Under the pieces are notes generated by a model. That model had not been told where the DNA came from and ran no database searches. It saw nothing but the letters and a program-made list of their open reading frames with translations. DNA of 64,000 nt from Leptolyngbya sp. NIES-2104 (lineage in GTDB: Bacteria > Cyanobacteriota > Cyanobacteriia > Leptolyngbyales > Leptolyngbyaceae), in the NCBI RefSeq assembly GCF_001485215.1, contig NZ_BBWW01000001.1:3348001-3412000 (forward strand), in the 5' to 3' direction. Positions 1-9,100 of this stretch are shown piece after piece. Every line of letters starts with the position of its first letter. The stretch's first letter is position 1. A program made the position numbers and the translations under genes.

Positions 1-205
1 CGTTCGCAATGTCGCGTAATCGATTGATGCTGAATCGTTTGCCCCAATAGCGTGCCACCATTACTAAACAAGCTGCCCCACAATCGGCTGCACTCTGCTG
101 CTGGAAGAAGGGATATCGCTTTGCCATGCCTCGCCAAAACTGATGAGCCTTGACTCTGGGACTTGGAAAGAAGGCTTGCTGAATCATCGGTGGTTTTGTG
201 GTCAT
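1..205 (-). CDS. C39 peptidase-domain ABC transporter, N-terminal fragment
   Basis: This partial gene continues past the left edge of the window. Its 68 visible residues contain the start of a bacteriocin-processing C39 cysteine peptidase domain: glutamines at residues 35-37, then the ADCGAACL motif with the probable catalytic Cys42, followed by MVARYWG. In this family the peptidase is fused to an ABC exporter; it cuts double-glycine leaders and exports the peptide across the inner membrane. The gene lies 143 bp downstream of a double-glycine-leader peptide on the same strand, which fits a transporter-substrate pair. The membrane and ATPase domains are outside the window, so a stand-alone peptidase cannot be excluded. 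Confidence 0.75.
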   Translation of the reverse strand, partial: MTTKPPMIQQAFFPSPRVKAHQFWRGMAKRYPFFQQQSAADCGAACLVMVARYWGKRFSINRLRDIAN

Positions 206-348
206 TGCAAGTTACTCCCGGCAAGCAGTGCAAGCAATTCGTAACGCTACTCGCTTGAAAACGCAGAGATGCATGAAATGCTTACACTACATACCATATC
301 AATCAGACTTATGATCTAAAGAACCTCACTTTGGGACAAACTTAATCT

Positions 349-675
349 TCACCCCCCCTGACCTTGTTGCTGACCTTGTTGCTGATCGTGACGGCTGCCG
401 AGATAGTAGCCAGCAGCCGCTCCAGCACCCGTTGATACTACCGTTGTTGGTAGTGGATGATTCTTCACCGCCTCGTTTGATCTACGGTAACCGTTAGCGA
501 TTCTGCTGCCAGCAGCGACTGCTCCTCTGACAACATAGGGAGCAGCGAATCTAGCAGCAATATAGATCCCCGCTAGAACAGGAAATACGCCGCCTTGAAT
601 AGAATTTTGCTCATCCTCAGAAAGAGGAATCAAAACATCTTCTGAATTAACCATTTGCTGTGCTTGATTTTGCAT
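349..675 (-). CDS. Double-glycine-leader secreted peptide (bacteriocin-like precursor)
   Basis: The 108-residue product begins with a hydrophilic leader that ends LSEDEQNSIQGG, a classic double-glycine leader; cleavage would fall after Gly29. The mature part is about 79 residues: a hydrophobic, Ala/Gly/Val-rich stretch, a basic centre, a second glycine-rich hydrophobic segment (TGAGAAAGYYLG), and a hydrophilic tail made of tandem GQQQ units ending in GG. I chose this ATG because GGAG lies 7 nt upstream; a start 27 nt earlier lacks a ribosome-binding site and would add residues foreign to such leaders. The adjacent C39 transporter is the obvious exporter. Activity (bacteriocin, signal or other) is unknown; no Cys is present, so lanthionine or disulfide formation is not expected. 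Confidence 0.75.
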   Translation of the reverse strand: MQNQAQQMVNSEDVLIPLSEDEQNSIQGGVFPVLAGIYIAARFAAPYVVRGAVAAGSRIANGYRRSNEAVKNHPLPTTVVSTGAGAAAGYYLGSRHDQQQGQQQGQGG

Positions 676-938
676 GATTTTTCTCCAATTCAACTGATTC
701 ATGTTCAAAACTGAACCGGGCTATGCCTGAGAAGCTTCTGTGATGGATAGTGGAACGATCGCTCATTCGACACAATCTCGGCAAAAATAAATTGAGTTAC
801 GTAGTGCAGCATGGCTACCTGCCAACCCAGAGAAGTGGTTGAACGATCGCAACATTAATCTCGATCGCTTCCTAAGTTGAGAAGCTCATCACTTGCTTAA
901 GAAAAAGGTTTCTCTGAAGGGTTTGTGTTCAGTGAAAC

Positions 939-1286
939 TCACCTAAATGGTGGTCTGAATCTGACTGGTGTTCTGATTTTGACTCGTGATCTGGGACGTG
1001 AACACGCTTCGTAATAGGCTCTTCTTTCTCCAGGCGCAATAAGGGCATCTAGTGGATTCGGACGACATTGTCGCTGTTGTCGTCGGATGATTGCATCTAT
1101 CTCCCTCTGAGAAAGAGGACGAGGCGGAGGTGGCTTAGGATCAAACCGTCCTCCTGCGATATGGTAAAGCTCTGTAGCAGCCCTAGCTGGCTCGATCTGT
1201 GTATTGGCAATCAGGGCGAATCCAACGATCGTAGTTGGGACAAGTCCAACGATCGCAGCAGAAATCCGAAAGTGACTTAAACGCAT
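939..1286 (-). CDS. Small exported or membrane-anchored hypothetical protein
   Basis: I do not recognise a family. The 115 residues start with a basic N-region and a hydrophobic stretch (about residues 9-27), followed by a plausible signal-peptidase site around residue 36 (EPARA-A). The mature part is proline- and arginine-rich, with the run KPPPPRP at about 51-57, and is strongly basic. A GG pair occurs near residue 46 but too far from the N-terminus and in the wrong context for a typical double-glycine leader. GGGAGAA 7 nt before the ATG supports the start. It is oriented with the neighbouring peptide and transporter, so a shared function is possible but unproven. Confidence 0.55.
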   Translation of the reverse strand: MRLSHFRISAAIVGLVPTTIVGFALIANTQIEPARAATELYHIAGGRFDPKPPPPRPLSQREIDAIIRRQQRQCRPNPLDALIAPGERRAYYEACSRPRSRVKIRTPVRFRPPFR

Positions 1287-1415
1287 TCTTGTTTCTCCCG
1301 AAGTATTAGATAAAGGCTTCGTTGCTTGATTGCGAAGGGGTTGCTCTTCTTTGATTCACGGTACTGTTTAAGATGCGATGAACATTGACCGAGCAGTGAG
1401 AACGTCACTTGATTT

Positions 1416-1925
1416 TTAATTGTTTTCGGGTGAACAATAATTTAGGCAGATGATTCCTACCAATCCTATGACGATGCTCCAAACGAAATGATCTTGTGCA
1501 AGGCTCTCAGGTGTATCTCCTCGATCGATCCGCGCCTTGCTGACACCCGTCGGGTCATACAGAACTGGAACCGCTTGATTTTCATTCGCAGACTTGTAGC
1601 AAGAATCCCAAAATTCAGAGATTTTTCCGTTGCTTGTAAAAAACTTCACCTTCAGGTCGCAACTGGATGTGCAACCAGTTCCAAAGCCGCCCGTTGCATA
1701 ACAATTCGTGACTTCTTTCCTTTGAGTGACAGTTCCAGATGTTAGAAGCGCTTTTTCGCGAAAAGCTACTTCAACTTGATAGAAATCGGGGAGCTTCACG
1801 AGCATCCATCCCGCCCCCATTAAGGGCAACCCACCGAACGGGACAGAACACAGGATTGCAAGCGTTAACTGTCTGATACGAGTCCCTGTGCCCCTCGTAT
1901 TTTTTGTAATTAGTGGCTGATTCAT
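1416..1925 (-). CDS. DUF3592-like membrane protein
   Basis: The 169-residue protein has one hydrophobic segment near residues 21-44 and a second near the C-terminus (about 147-163), with a Cys-containing soluble domain between. The middle part reads as a DUF3592 domain: a GTVTQ-type first strand, a KVKFFTSNGK hairpin, then PVLYDPTGVSKARID, the characteristic end of that fold. Four or more cysteines (in NCYATGG, GCTSSC and DSCYK) may form disulfides. Function is not established for this family. It lies upstream, on the same strand, of the small exported proteins and the C39 transporter. A GGAG is 11 nt upstream of the ATG. Confidence 0.6.
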   Translation of the reverse strand: MNQPLITKNTRGTGTRIRQLTLAILCSVPFGGLPLMGAGWMLVKLPDFYQVEVAFREKALLTSGTVTQRKEVTNCYATGGFGTGCTSSCDLKVKFFTSNGKISEFWDSCYKSANENQAVPVLYDPTGVSKARIDRGDTPESLAQDHFVWSIVIGLVGIICLNYCSPENN

Positions 1926-2050
1926 CAGGTTGAAACTCCTTCAGAGTCTACTAGGGAATGAAAGAGCAAAGCTGTTGTCAGAAGTACCTATCACCGTCTC
2001 TATTTCACCAGAATATCTAGTCGTTGAGGCTTTGAATAGGGGCAGTACAG

Positions 2051-2092
2051 TGCAGTTAAGGGCAGATACCTTAAGTTCATCGATTTGCACTA
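2051..2092. repeat. 42-nt degenerate direct repeat, copy 1
   Basis: This segment matches 3565-3606 at 34 of 42 positions in the same orientation. The two copies bracket the Ser/Thr kinase gene; this one contains the kinase stop codon. Shared blocks are TGCAGTT, GGCAGATAC and TTAA. Its origin is unknown. Confidence 0.6.
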
Positions 2093-3511
2093 TTTTTTCG
2101 CATTCAGCCAGGTCTGAATCTCATTCACCAGCCAGATAGACTCTTCTTCAGTGAGTTTCCAATTCAATCTATAATTCTGGTCGGCTCGAATGATAACTGT
2201 CCAGTCCCGGTGCGATGTATGGGTGGTAGACACTTGAGATGAAGTAATCGAAAGATATCGAATGGCTGAGAGCCTGCCTGATTCTCGTCTTATAGAAAAC
2301 CACGATCGAGTGATCACCATAAAGTGATCGCATCTCCTATCAAATTGAATCGAATTTCCACTTGCAGGAGAATCTTTTCTGTCTCTGGCTTCCCACAGAA
2401 TTTTACCGATCGAGATCAGGTAAGCCAGGATGAACCCAAGGGTGAATGCGTAAGCTCCGTCAGCGAATGGCAACAACGTAAAGCTGATAAAAGCCCAAGC
2501 GAGGTAGAAGAGGTAGAACGCAAGCGGAAGAATACTATCACTAAGATTGGGTGAACGTTCACGAACCTTGATTTTGAGAATTTGTGGAGTTTGCTCGATG
2601 ACAAGATGAGGACTGATGCGTTGAATTTTCTTCGATTGCTTAGAGGAAACAGTCTGAATTCTGTCCCGAATTGGAATCATTGAATCTATCCCTTGTTCCA
2701 GTGCTTCGCGGGCTTCACGGGCACTGGTAAACCGATTCTCCAAGGCAGGTTCGGTTAGCTTCTCTAGCCACCGGACAAAACTAGAATCTGTCATGCGATC
2801 GCGAAACTCAATCCGCAGATTGCGTTGGGGTAGATTAATCGGAGCAATTCCAGTCAGCAAATGAATTAACGTTGCTCCCAATCCGTACAAATCTGATGCG
2901 GCAACCGCTCGCCCGCCAAATTGTTCCAGTGGAGTATAACCGTAAGTGCCGACGATCGTAAACGTTGCGCCTTCGGTCGTGGCGCGATCCTGCACTGACC
3001 CAAAATCAACTAAGTAAACCTGATTGTTTGCACCCAAAATCAGATTACTCGGTTTAATATCGCGATGCAGCACCGGTGGCTTTAATTCGTGCAAATCGTG
3101 CAAAATTTGCAGAATGTCGATCGCGATTCGCCGCACTTCTTCTTCGCTAAACCGCTTACGGTCTTCGATTAATTGCTTTAGCGAGGTTCCGGGAATATAA
3201 TCTTGCACTAAGCCCCACCAACAGAATGGAGAATCAGCCTGCGGATCAACCAAGAAATAGTTGCGATAGCGTGGAATTCGAGGATGGTCAAGAGACTTTA
3301 AGATTTCCGCCTCTCGTTCAAACAGCTTTAAGTCTTGCCATTGCTGAATCTCAGTAAATACTAAGAGCTTGATAACAACCAACTCGTAGACATCGGTAGC
3401 TAAGTCTGTGGCAAGCCATGTTTGCCTCGCTTGGAACGATCGCCCTAACGGGTGTTGAAGTTGGTAACGCTCTTGCAGAACCTGATTTGCTTGAAACATA
3501 ACTTTACTCAT
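2090..3511 (-). CDS. Serine/threonine protein kinase with C-terminal membrane anchor
   Basis: A Hanks-type kinase domain covers roughly residues 13-275. The ATP-binding lysine is in VVIKLL, the catalytic loop is LHRDIKPSN, the Mg-binding motif is VDFGS, and the activation segment ends GTYGYTPLEQ. The glycine-rich loop is weak (LGRSFQARQ). Two hydrophobic segments follow (LPLAFYLFYLAWAF and FTLGFILAYLISIG), so the kinase is probably membrane-anchored with a small C-terminal domain of unknown role (FMVITRSWFSI onward). Likely starts are 3511 (MSKVMFQ) or 3499 (MFQANQ); neither has a strong ribosome-binding site. A longer reading to 3604 would translate the upstream direct repeat and is unlikely. 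The gene is divergent from the TIR/AAA gene. Confidence 0.85.
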   Translation of the reverse strand: MSKVMFQANQVLQERYQLQHPLGRSFQARQTWLATDLATDVYELVVIKLLVFTEIQQWQDLKLFEREAEILKSLDHPRIPRYRNYFLVDPQADSPFCWWGLVQDYIPGTSLKQLIEDRKRFSEEEVRRIAIDILQILHDLHELKPPVLHRDIKPSNLILGANNQVYLVDFGSVQDRATTEGATFTIVGTYGYTPLEQFGGRAVAASDLYGLGATLIHLLTGIAPINLPQRNLRIEFRDRMTDSSFVRWLEKLTEPALENRFTSAREAREALEQGIDSMIPIRDRIQTVSSKQSKKIQRISPHLVIEQTPQILKIKVRERSPNLSDSILPLAFYLFYLAWAFISFTLLPFADGAYAFTLGFILAYLISIGKILWEARDRKDSPASGNSIQFDRRCDHFMVITRSWFSIRRESGRLSAIRYLSITSSQVSTTHTSHRDWTVIIRADQNYRLNWKLTEEESIWLVNEIQTWLNAKK

Positions 3512-3564
3512 GTTTTTACAATCAGCATAGGCAAGCTTTGACTGTTTAGGCAGGAGCAGATCGA

Positions 3565-3606
3565 TGCAGTTGAAGGCAGATACATTAACTTCAGTGATGT
3601 GCATTA
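3565..3606. repeat. 42-nt degenerate direct repeat, copy 2
   Basis: This is the partner of 2051-2092 (34 of 42 identical, same orientation). It lies just upstream of the kinase gene, in the region between the divergent kinase and TIR/AAA genes. Confidence 0.6.
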
Positions 3607-3683
3607 CAACGGCTGTCTAAAACTCGATAAAGTGTGGGTAGCGATTAGTGCAACACAGACGGAACCGCTCAGTGAGGCTGATA

Positions 3684-5381
3684 ATGACCCAAAGTCGTAA
3701 AAGTCGCGGCGTTCGAGCCACAAGGGAAGGCATCGAGATTCTGGAACAGAGGCGGATCAGCAAAGGCTGGTCTCCCAAGGCACTTGCGAACCGAGCAGGC
3801 GTTTCTCTAGATACAGTGGAGCGACTGCGCGATCGTGTAGAGAAGGTGGAACGAGAGTCAGTGCGAAAGATCGTCTGTCCCTTAAATCTGCAACCCACAG
3901 ACATTATCGATCCGGATGAGTGGGATGGCAAACTTTCGATAGAAGCCGAATTAGCGCAACAGTTACGCATCGCATTGGTGGGACGAAATGTATTCATCTC
4001 TGAAGAAAAACTGCGACAGCGTGCAGACTGGTTTAAGCACTTTACTAAAGCATTAGAACAATGTGATTGTTATGTACTTCTGTTATCTCAAGCGGCGATC
4101 AGTGAGGTGGTCACAAAAGAAATTTACTTCGCTCTGGAGTTATACGATTCTCAAAATAGTCCCGCAATTCTTTGGGTTCAGGTTGGGTTAGATGTTGTGC
4201 TGAATCCCGATGTATACGACTCCTTAGCCGACTTCCCGTGGTGGAGATGGACATCAACAGAGGATACTTCTGCGATCGTTGAAGCCATTCAAAATCTATT
4301 GCCCCACTCGGCGGAGAAGAATTTGCTAACCCAAAAAAATATTTCTCCTACTGCCCCAATCGCATTACGAGAATACCCGACAGGTCAGGTGCCGCTTAGC
4401 TCTGATTTTTATATCGAACGTCCCCCGATCGAATCGAATTGTTATCAGGAAATTCTTCATCTAGGAGCGCTCATCAGAATTAAAGCGCCGAGGCAGATGG
4501 GTAAGACCTCATTGATGGCAAGGGTTCTCCATCAGGCGAGAGAGCATGACTGTCATACGGTTTGTTTAAGCTTTCAGTTAACCTCTAGTAGCGTTTTAAG
4601 TAATTTAGAGAAACTCATGCAATGGGTTTGCGGTTCTGTCGGTCAAAAGCTGGGTTTACCCAATCAGTTAGCCGAGTACTGGGACGACATTTTTGATGGC
4701 AACTATAACAGCACTACTTATTTCGAGAACTACATATTGGCAGAAACAACACGTCCCTTAGTCATTGGCTTAGATGAAGTCGATCGTGTATTTGCTTACC
4801 CAGACGTTGCGAATGATTTTCTTGGACTGTTGAGAGCTTGGTATGAAAAAGCAAGGTATGGCGATCAAGGCAGTTGGGAAAAGCTTCGGTTCGTTATCGT
4901 TCACTCTACAGATGTTTACATCCCGATGAATTCAAACCAATCGCCATTTAACGTAGGTCTTTCGATCGAGTTACCAGAGTTTACGCAAACGCAAGTTCAG
5001 AATTTAGCTCAGCGATACCAATTAAACTGGACAGATTCCCAGGTTGAGCAACTCATGAATTTAGTTGGGGGACATCCTTTCTTGGTGCGAATGGCGCTGT
5101 ATCAGGTTGCTCACGAGAACATCACGCTGGACCAGATATTGAGCCAAGCGACAACTGAATCAGGATGTTATGGTGATCATCTCCGCCATCAGCTATGGAA
5201 CTTAGAAAAGTATCCAGAGTTAGCAACAGCGTTTCATCAAGTTGTAAACACAAACGCTCCTGTTTCGTTGAAATCAGTCCTAGCATTTAAGCTTTACAGC
5301 ATGGGGCTTGTGAGATTAGAAGGCAATCATGTTGTTACGCCTCGCTGTGAGCTGTATCTTCGGTATTTTCGCGATCGCTAA
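3684..5381 (+). CDS. HTH-TIR-AAA_35 signal-transduction ATPase
   Basis: Three parts are visible in 565 residues. Residues ~10-75 form a helix-turn-helix of the type often found in front of cyanobacterial STAND proteins (GWSPKALANRAGVSLDTVERL). Residues ~85-205 resemble a TIR domain, with QCDCYVLLLSQAAISEVVTKE; the last Glu sits where TIR NADases have their catalytic Glu. The usual first TIR strand is not clear. From ~225 an AAA-like (AAA_35) NTPase follows: FYIERPPIE, Walker A APRQMGKTSL, Walker B LVIGLDEVD. The start has GAGG 6 nt upstream. It is 21 bp upstream of a second AAA_35 gene, probably co-transcribed. The role is unknown; a sensor or immune-type function is inference. Confidence 0.8.
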   Translation: MTQSRKSRGVRATREGIEILEQRRISKGWSPKALANRAGVSLDTVERLRDRVEKVERESVRKIVCPLNLQPTDIIDPDEWDGKLSIEAELAQQLRIALVGRNVFISEEKLRQRADWFKHFTKALEQCDCYVLLLSQAAISEVVTKEIYFALELYDSQNSPAILWVQVGLDVVLNPDVYDSLADFPWWRWTSTEDTSAIVEAIQNLLPHSAEKNLLTQKNISPTAPIALREYPTGQVPLSSDFYIERPPIESNCYQEILHLGALIRIKAPRQMGKTSLMARVLHQAREHDCHTVCLSFQLTSSSVLSNLEKLMQWVCGSVGQKLGLPNQLAEYWDDIFDGNYNSTTYFENYILAETTRPLVIGLDEVDRVFAYPDVANDFLGLLRAWYEKARYGDQGSWEKLRFVIVHSTDVYIPMNSNQSPFNVGLSIELPEFTQTQVQNLAQRYQLNWTDSQVEQLMNLVGGHPFLVRMALYQVAHENITLDQILSQATTESGCYGDHLRHQLWNLEKYPELATAFHQVVNTNAPVSLKSVLAFKLYSMGLVRLEGNHVVTPRCELYLRYFRDR

Positions 5382-5402
5382 CAAACGTGTAGGTATTTTT
5401 TG

Positions 5403-8400
5403 ATGAGTTCAGCACAAACCCCAACCTATCAATACCAAGTTGGGGGCAGTTTACCCCCCAATGCTCCCACTTATGTTAAGCGGCAGGCGGATCAAGATCT
5501 CTATGAGGAGTTAAAGTCAGGCGAGTTCTGTTACGTGCTCAATTCGCGGCAGATGGGCAAGTCAAGTTTGCGCGTCCGAACCATGCGCCGTCTGCAAGCG
5601 GATCAAATCATCTGTGTTGTGATTGATGTGACCGCGATCGGAACGCAACAAGTCACACCCGATCGCTGGTATGCAGGGCTAGTTAGCACGATCGTAAATA
5701 GCCTAAAGCTCGAATTAGACTTCCGAACTTGGTGGCGTGAACATGACTATCTTTCTGCGGTAAGTCGTCTAGATCTTTTCATTGAGTCTGTGCTGCTCGT
5801 TCAACTCTGCCAACCGATCGTGATTTTCATTGATGAAATTGACAGCACTCTCAGCCTGGACTTTAAAGACGATTTTTTTGCGATGATTCGATCGTGCTAC
5901 AACAAACGTGATCATGTGGCAGCATATCAACGCTTGACGTTTGCGCTACTAGGCGTAGCAACGGCTTCGGACTTAGTGCAGGACAAGAACCGTACACCCT
6001 TTAATATTGGTCGAACCATCGATCTAACAGGGTTCCAACTGCATGAAGCCCAGCCGCTCGCTGAAGGATTGACCGAGAACGTGAGCCATTCTGAAGCCGT
6101 GCTAAAAGAGATATTAGCCTGGACAGGCGGACAGCCCTTTTTAACTCAGAAACTATGTAGTTTGGTTCAAAAGAGTCCTCCTGAACTGAGCGACAACATT
6201 TCAGAGTGGATTGAGAACTTTGTCCACCAAAATGTGATTCAAAATTGGGAGACTCAGGATCAGCCAGAACATCTAAAGACGATTCGCGATCGCATCTTGA
6301 GAAACGAGAAACGGGCAGCCCAACTGCTCGGACTTTATCAGCAAATTTTGCAACAGGGTCAAGTCGCTGCCAACGGTAGTCCGGAACAGGTGGAGTTGCG
6401 GTTATCGGGCTTGGTGGTCAAGCAGCAGGAAACACTAAGCGTTTATAATCGCATCTATGCCACTGTTTTCGACCAAAAATGGGTTGATCAAGCCTTATCG
6501 GAGCTACGTCCCTATGCTAAGAAACTTACAGCTTGGGTCGCTTCTAAGCAACAGGATGCCTCCCATTTGTTACAAGGGCAAGCATTCTACCAGGCTCAAA
6601 TTTGGGCAGCCGACAAAAGCTTGAGTGTTCAGGATTATCAGTTTTTGAGTGCGAGTCAAGAGCAAGAACAACGAAAAGCGAAACGGCAGATTCGGATGGG
6701 GTCTGCCATTTTAGCCCTCTCGTTTATTGGCACACTGGCAACGCTTATGGTGGCAGATGAAGCGCTTAGGGTTGAGAAGGAGGCGAGTAGAGCGTCTAAG
6801 GTTTCACGGATTCAAACATTGAACGCGACGGCTGAACGATTACTTGGCACAAATCAGCAATTAGAAACTAAACAACTCGAAGCACTCGTCGAAAGCGTCA
6901 AGGCAAGGCGAGAGTTACAAGAGTTACAAGCGTTACAAGGCACGATTGGAGTTCCAGGCGATCTGAAAACCAAAACAGCAAGCATTCTGCAACAGGTGGT
7001 CAGCGCGATTCAGGAGTCCAATCGATTGGAAGGTCATGATGGCTCGGTCACGAGCGTGAGCTTCAGCTCTGATAAACAGCCTGATAGACAACTAATCGCG
7101 TCTGCAAGTGAAGATGGAACAATCCAACTGTGGCACCGCGATGGTCGTGAGTTCAAAACGCTCAAAGGTCATAATGGTTCGGTCACGAGCGTAAGCTTCA
7201 GCCCTGATAGACAGACGATCGCTTCTGCAAGCGAAGATAAGACGATCAAACTGTGGAATCGATCGAGCAACAAAGTTAAGACACTTCACGGACATACGGG
7301 TGCAGTGACAAGCGTGAACTTTAGTCCAGACGGACAGATGATTGTTTCTGCCAGTAAGGATAAAACGATCAAACTATGGAGTCGCTCTGGCAATGAGATT
7401 AAAACATTTAAGGGGCATGAAAGCCCAGTCACAAGCGTGAGCTTCAGCCCCGATGGACAGACGATCGCATCCGCGAGCGAAGACAAAACAATCAAACTGT
7501 GGAATCGATCGGGCAATCAACTCAGAACGCTCAAAGGGCACGAGGACAAGATTTATCAGGTCAGTTTCAGCCCTGATGGGCGAACGATCGCTTCTACCAG
7601 TTGGGACTACACCGTTAAACTCTGGAACAGATCTGGAAAACTCAAGAGTACGTTGAAAGGACATAGCGATCGCGTGATGGGTGTCAGTTTTAGCCCCAAT
7701 GGACAGACGATTGCGACAGCAAGCAGTGACAAAACGATTAAACTGTGGAATCGACAGGGCACACTGCTCAAAACATTGAAGGGGCATGAAGATCGAGTCA
7801 CAAGCCTTCAATTTAGCCCAGACAGCCAAATGATCGCTTCCGCCAGTTTCGATCAAACGGTTCGAGTTTGGAAGATTGGGGACAGCCTGCCTTTAATTCT
7901 GCAAGGACATACAGGGGAAGTGTACGGGGTTAATTTCAGCCGCGATGGTCAAATTCTTGCAACTGCTAGTCAAGACAACACAGCTAGACTTTGGAGCCGG
8001 GCAGGAAGCGCGATCGCAACTCTCAAAGGGCATAACAATCGAGTCTGGAGCGTCAGCTTTAGCCCCGATGATCGAATTCTTGCAACTGCTAGTTGGGACA
8101 AAACGATCAAACTTTGGAGCCGAGAAGGGATATTGCTTGCAACCTTACAAGGACATCAAGGCTGGGTGATGAAAGTTAGCTTTAGTCCAGACGGTCAAAC
8201 TCTTGCTTCAACTGGAAGTGATAGAAGTGTTATTCTTTGGAACTTAGGCGATAGAACAATCAAAAAGCAATGGAATAGCAACCATCAAGAGAATGTTGTG
8301 GATATCAGTTTTAGTCCAGATGGACGAACGATTGCTACTGTAAGTGATGACAAAACAGCTAAGCTTTGGGATCGAGACGGCAAACTTCTACGATCGCTCA

Positions 8401-8852
8401 CAGGACATAAAGATGAGGTTAACGGCATCAGTTTTAGCCAGAATGGAAAAATGATCGCAACCGCGAGTGACGACAAAACGGTTAAACTTTGGAAAACGTC
8501 AGATGGCAGCCTTCTACGATCGCTTGAAGGACATAATGAGCGTGTGATGACTGCGCGTTTTAGCCCGGATGGAAGTTTGATTGCAACGGCTAGCTTTGAT
8601 AAAACAATTAAGCTCTGGAAAACGTCGGATGGCAGCCTACTTCAAACTTTTTCAGGTCACACAGATTGGGTTTGGGATGCCAGCTTTAGCCCAGATGGGA
8701 AGATGCTTGCTTCAGCGGGTCGAGACAAAATGATTCGACTTTGGCGTTTAGCGAGTGCTAAACAACTGTCTGATGGGTGTGAGTGGCTCCATGATTATTT
8801 GAAGACAAATTCGCACTTAGAGGAAAGCGATCGTCACATTTGTGACAGATAA
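5403..8852 (+). CDS. AAA_35 ATPase with 14 WD40 repeats
   Basis: This 1149-residue protein begins with an AAA-like (AAA_35) NTPase: [20 protein letters not shown], Walker [11 protein letters not shown], Walker [10 protein letters not shown], then a [11 protein letters not shown] helix. A single hydrophobic segment ([17 protein letters not shown], about residue 435) and a coiled-coil-like stretch ([19 protein letters not shown]) precede the repeats. I count 14 WD40 units from ~545 to ~1120, each with a GH near its start and LW/VW at its end; 14 units fit two seven-bladed propellers. The repeats are very alike ([19 protein letters not shown]), suggesting recent duplication. It pairs with the upstream HTH-TIR-AAA gene. 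Substrate and trigger are unknown. Confidence 0.85.
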   Translation: MSSAQTPTYQYQVGGSLPPNAPTYVKRQADQDLYEELKSGEFCYVLNSRQMGKSSLRVRTMRRLQADQIICVVIDVTAIGTQQVTPDRWYAGLVSTIVNSLKLELDFRTWWREHDYLSAVSRLDLFIESVLLVQLCQPIVIFIDEIDSTLSLDFKDDFFAMIRSCYNKRDHVAAYQRLTFALLGVATASDLVQDKNRTPFNIGRTIDLTGFQLHEAQPLAEGLTENVSHSEAVLKEILAWTGGQPFLTQKLCSLVQKSPPELSDNISEWIENFVHQNVIQNWETQDQPEHLKTIRDRILRNEKRAAQLLGLYQQILQQGQVAANGSPEQVELRLSGLVVKQQETLSVYNRIYATVFDQKWVDQALSELRPYAKKLTAWVASKQQDASHLLQGQAFYQAQIWAADKSLSVQDYQFLSASQEQEQRKAKRQIRMGSAILALSFIGTLATLMVADEALRVEKEASRASKVSRIQTLNATAERLLGTNQQLETKQLEALVESVKARRELQELQALQGTIGVPGDLKTKTASILQQVVSAIQESNRLEGHDGSVTSVSFSSDKQPDRQLIASASEDGTIQLWHRDGREFKTLKGHNGSVTSVSFSPDRQTIASASEDKTIKLWNRSSNKVKTLHGHTGAVTSVNFSPDGQMIVSASKDKTIKLWSRSGNEIKTFKGHESPVTSVSFSPDGQTIASASEDKTIKLWNRSGNQLRTLKGHEDKIYQVSFSPDGRTIASTSWDYTVKLWNRSGKLKSTLKGHSDRVMGVSFSPNGQTIATASSDKTIKLWNRQGTLLKTLKGHEDRVTSLQFSPDSQMIASASFDQTVRVWKIGDSLPLILQGHTGEVYGVNFSRDGQILATASQDNTARLWSRAGSAIATLKGHNNRVWSVSFSPDDRILATASWDKTIKLWSREGILLATLQGHQGWVMKVSFSPDGQTLASTGSDRSVILWNLGDRTIKKQWNSNHQENVVDISFSPDGRTIATVSDDKTAKLWDRDGKLLRSLTGHKDEVNGISFSQNGKMIATASDDKTVKLWKTSDGSLLRSLEGHNERVMTARFSPDGSLIATASFDKTIKLWKTSDGSLLQTFSGHTDWVWDASFSPDGKMLASAGRDKMIRLWRLASAKQLSDGCEWLHDYLKTNSHLEESDRHICDR

Positions 8853-8875
8853 CGACTCTTTCACAATTTTGGTGA

Positions 8876-8913
8876 AGCTGTCAAATGACAGTGACATTGG
8901 CGGCATGACAGCT
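8876..8913. terminator. Inverted repeat after the AAA_35/WD40 gene
   Basis: AGCTGTCA and TGACAGCT form a perfect 8-bp inverted repeat with a 22-nt spacer, 24 bp past the stop codon. There is no T-run, so a terminator role is uncertain. The motif TGACA recurs several times between 8842 and 8975. Confidence 0.25.
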
Positions 8914-9100
8914 ATCAACCCTGCTTCAGAAAAAGCGATCGTAAAATGACACCTAGAAATGACAGCGATAAACCTACGACTGTTTGACATACTTCTCCGC
9001 TTGAAAGACCTAGTTTCGAGCAAATAAATGGTGAATTGCAATGGTGTTATTTCACGACTTGAGATGCTGAGATGCCCCGATTCCTGTTTGATTCTTCTCG

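Noticed and set aside
3499-3604. Longer N-terminus of the membrane kinase beginning at 3604
   Set aside because: The extra codons translate the 42-nt direct repeat and lie before the natural kinase start; no ribosome-binding site is present.
7092-7856. Several open frames antisense to the WD40 repeats
   Set aside because: They are mirror images of the repetitive WD40 coding sequence (repeated words such as FSPDGQ read backward) with no start signals.
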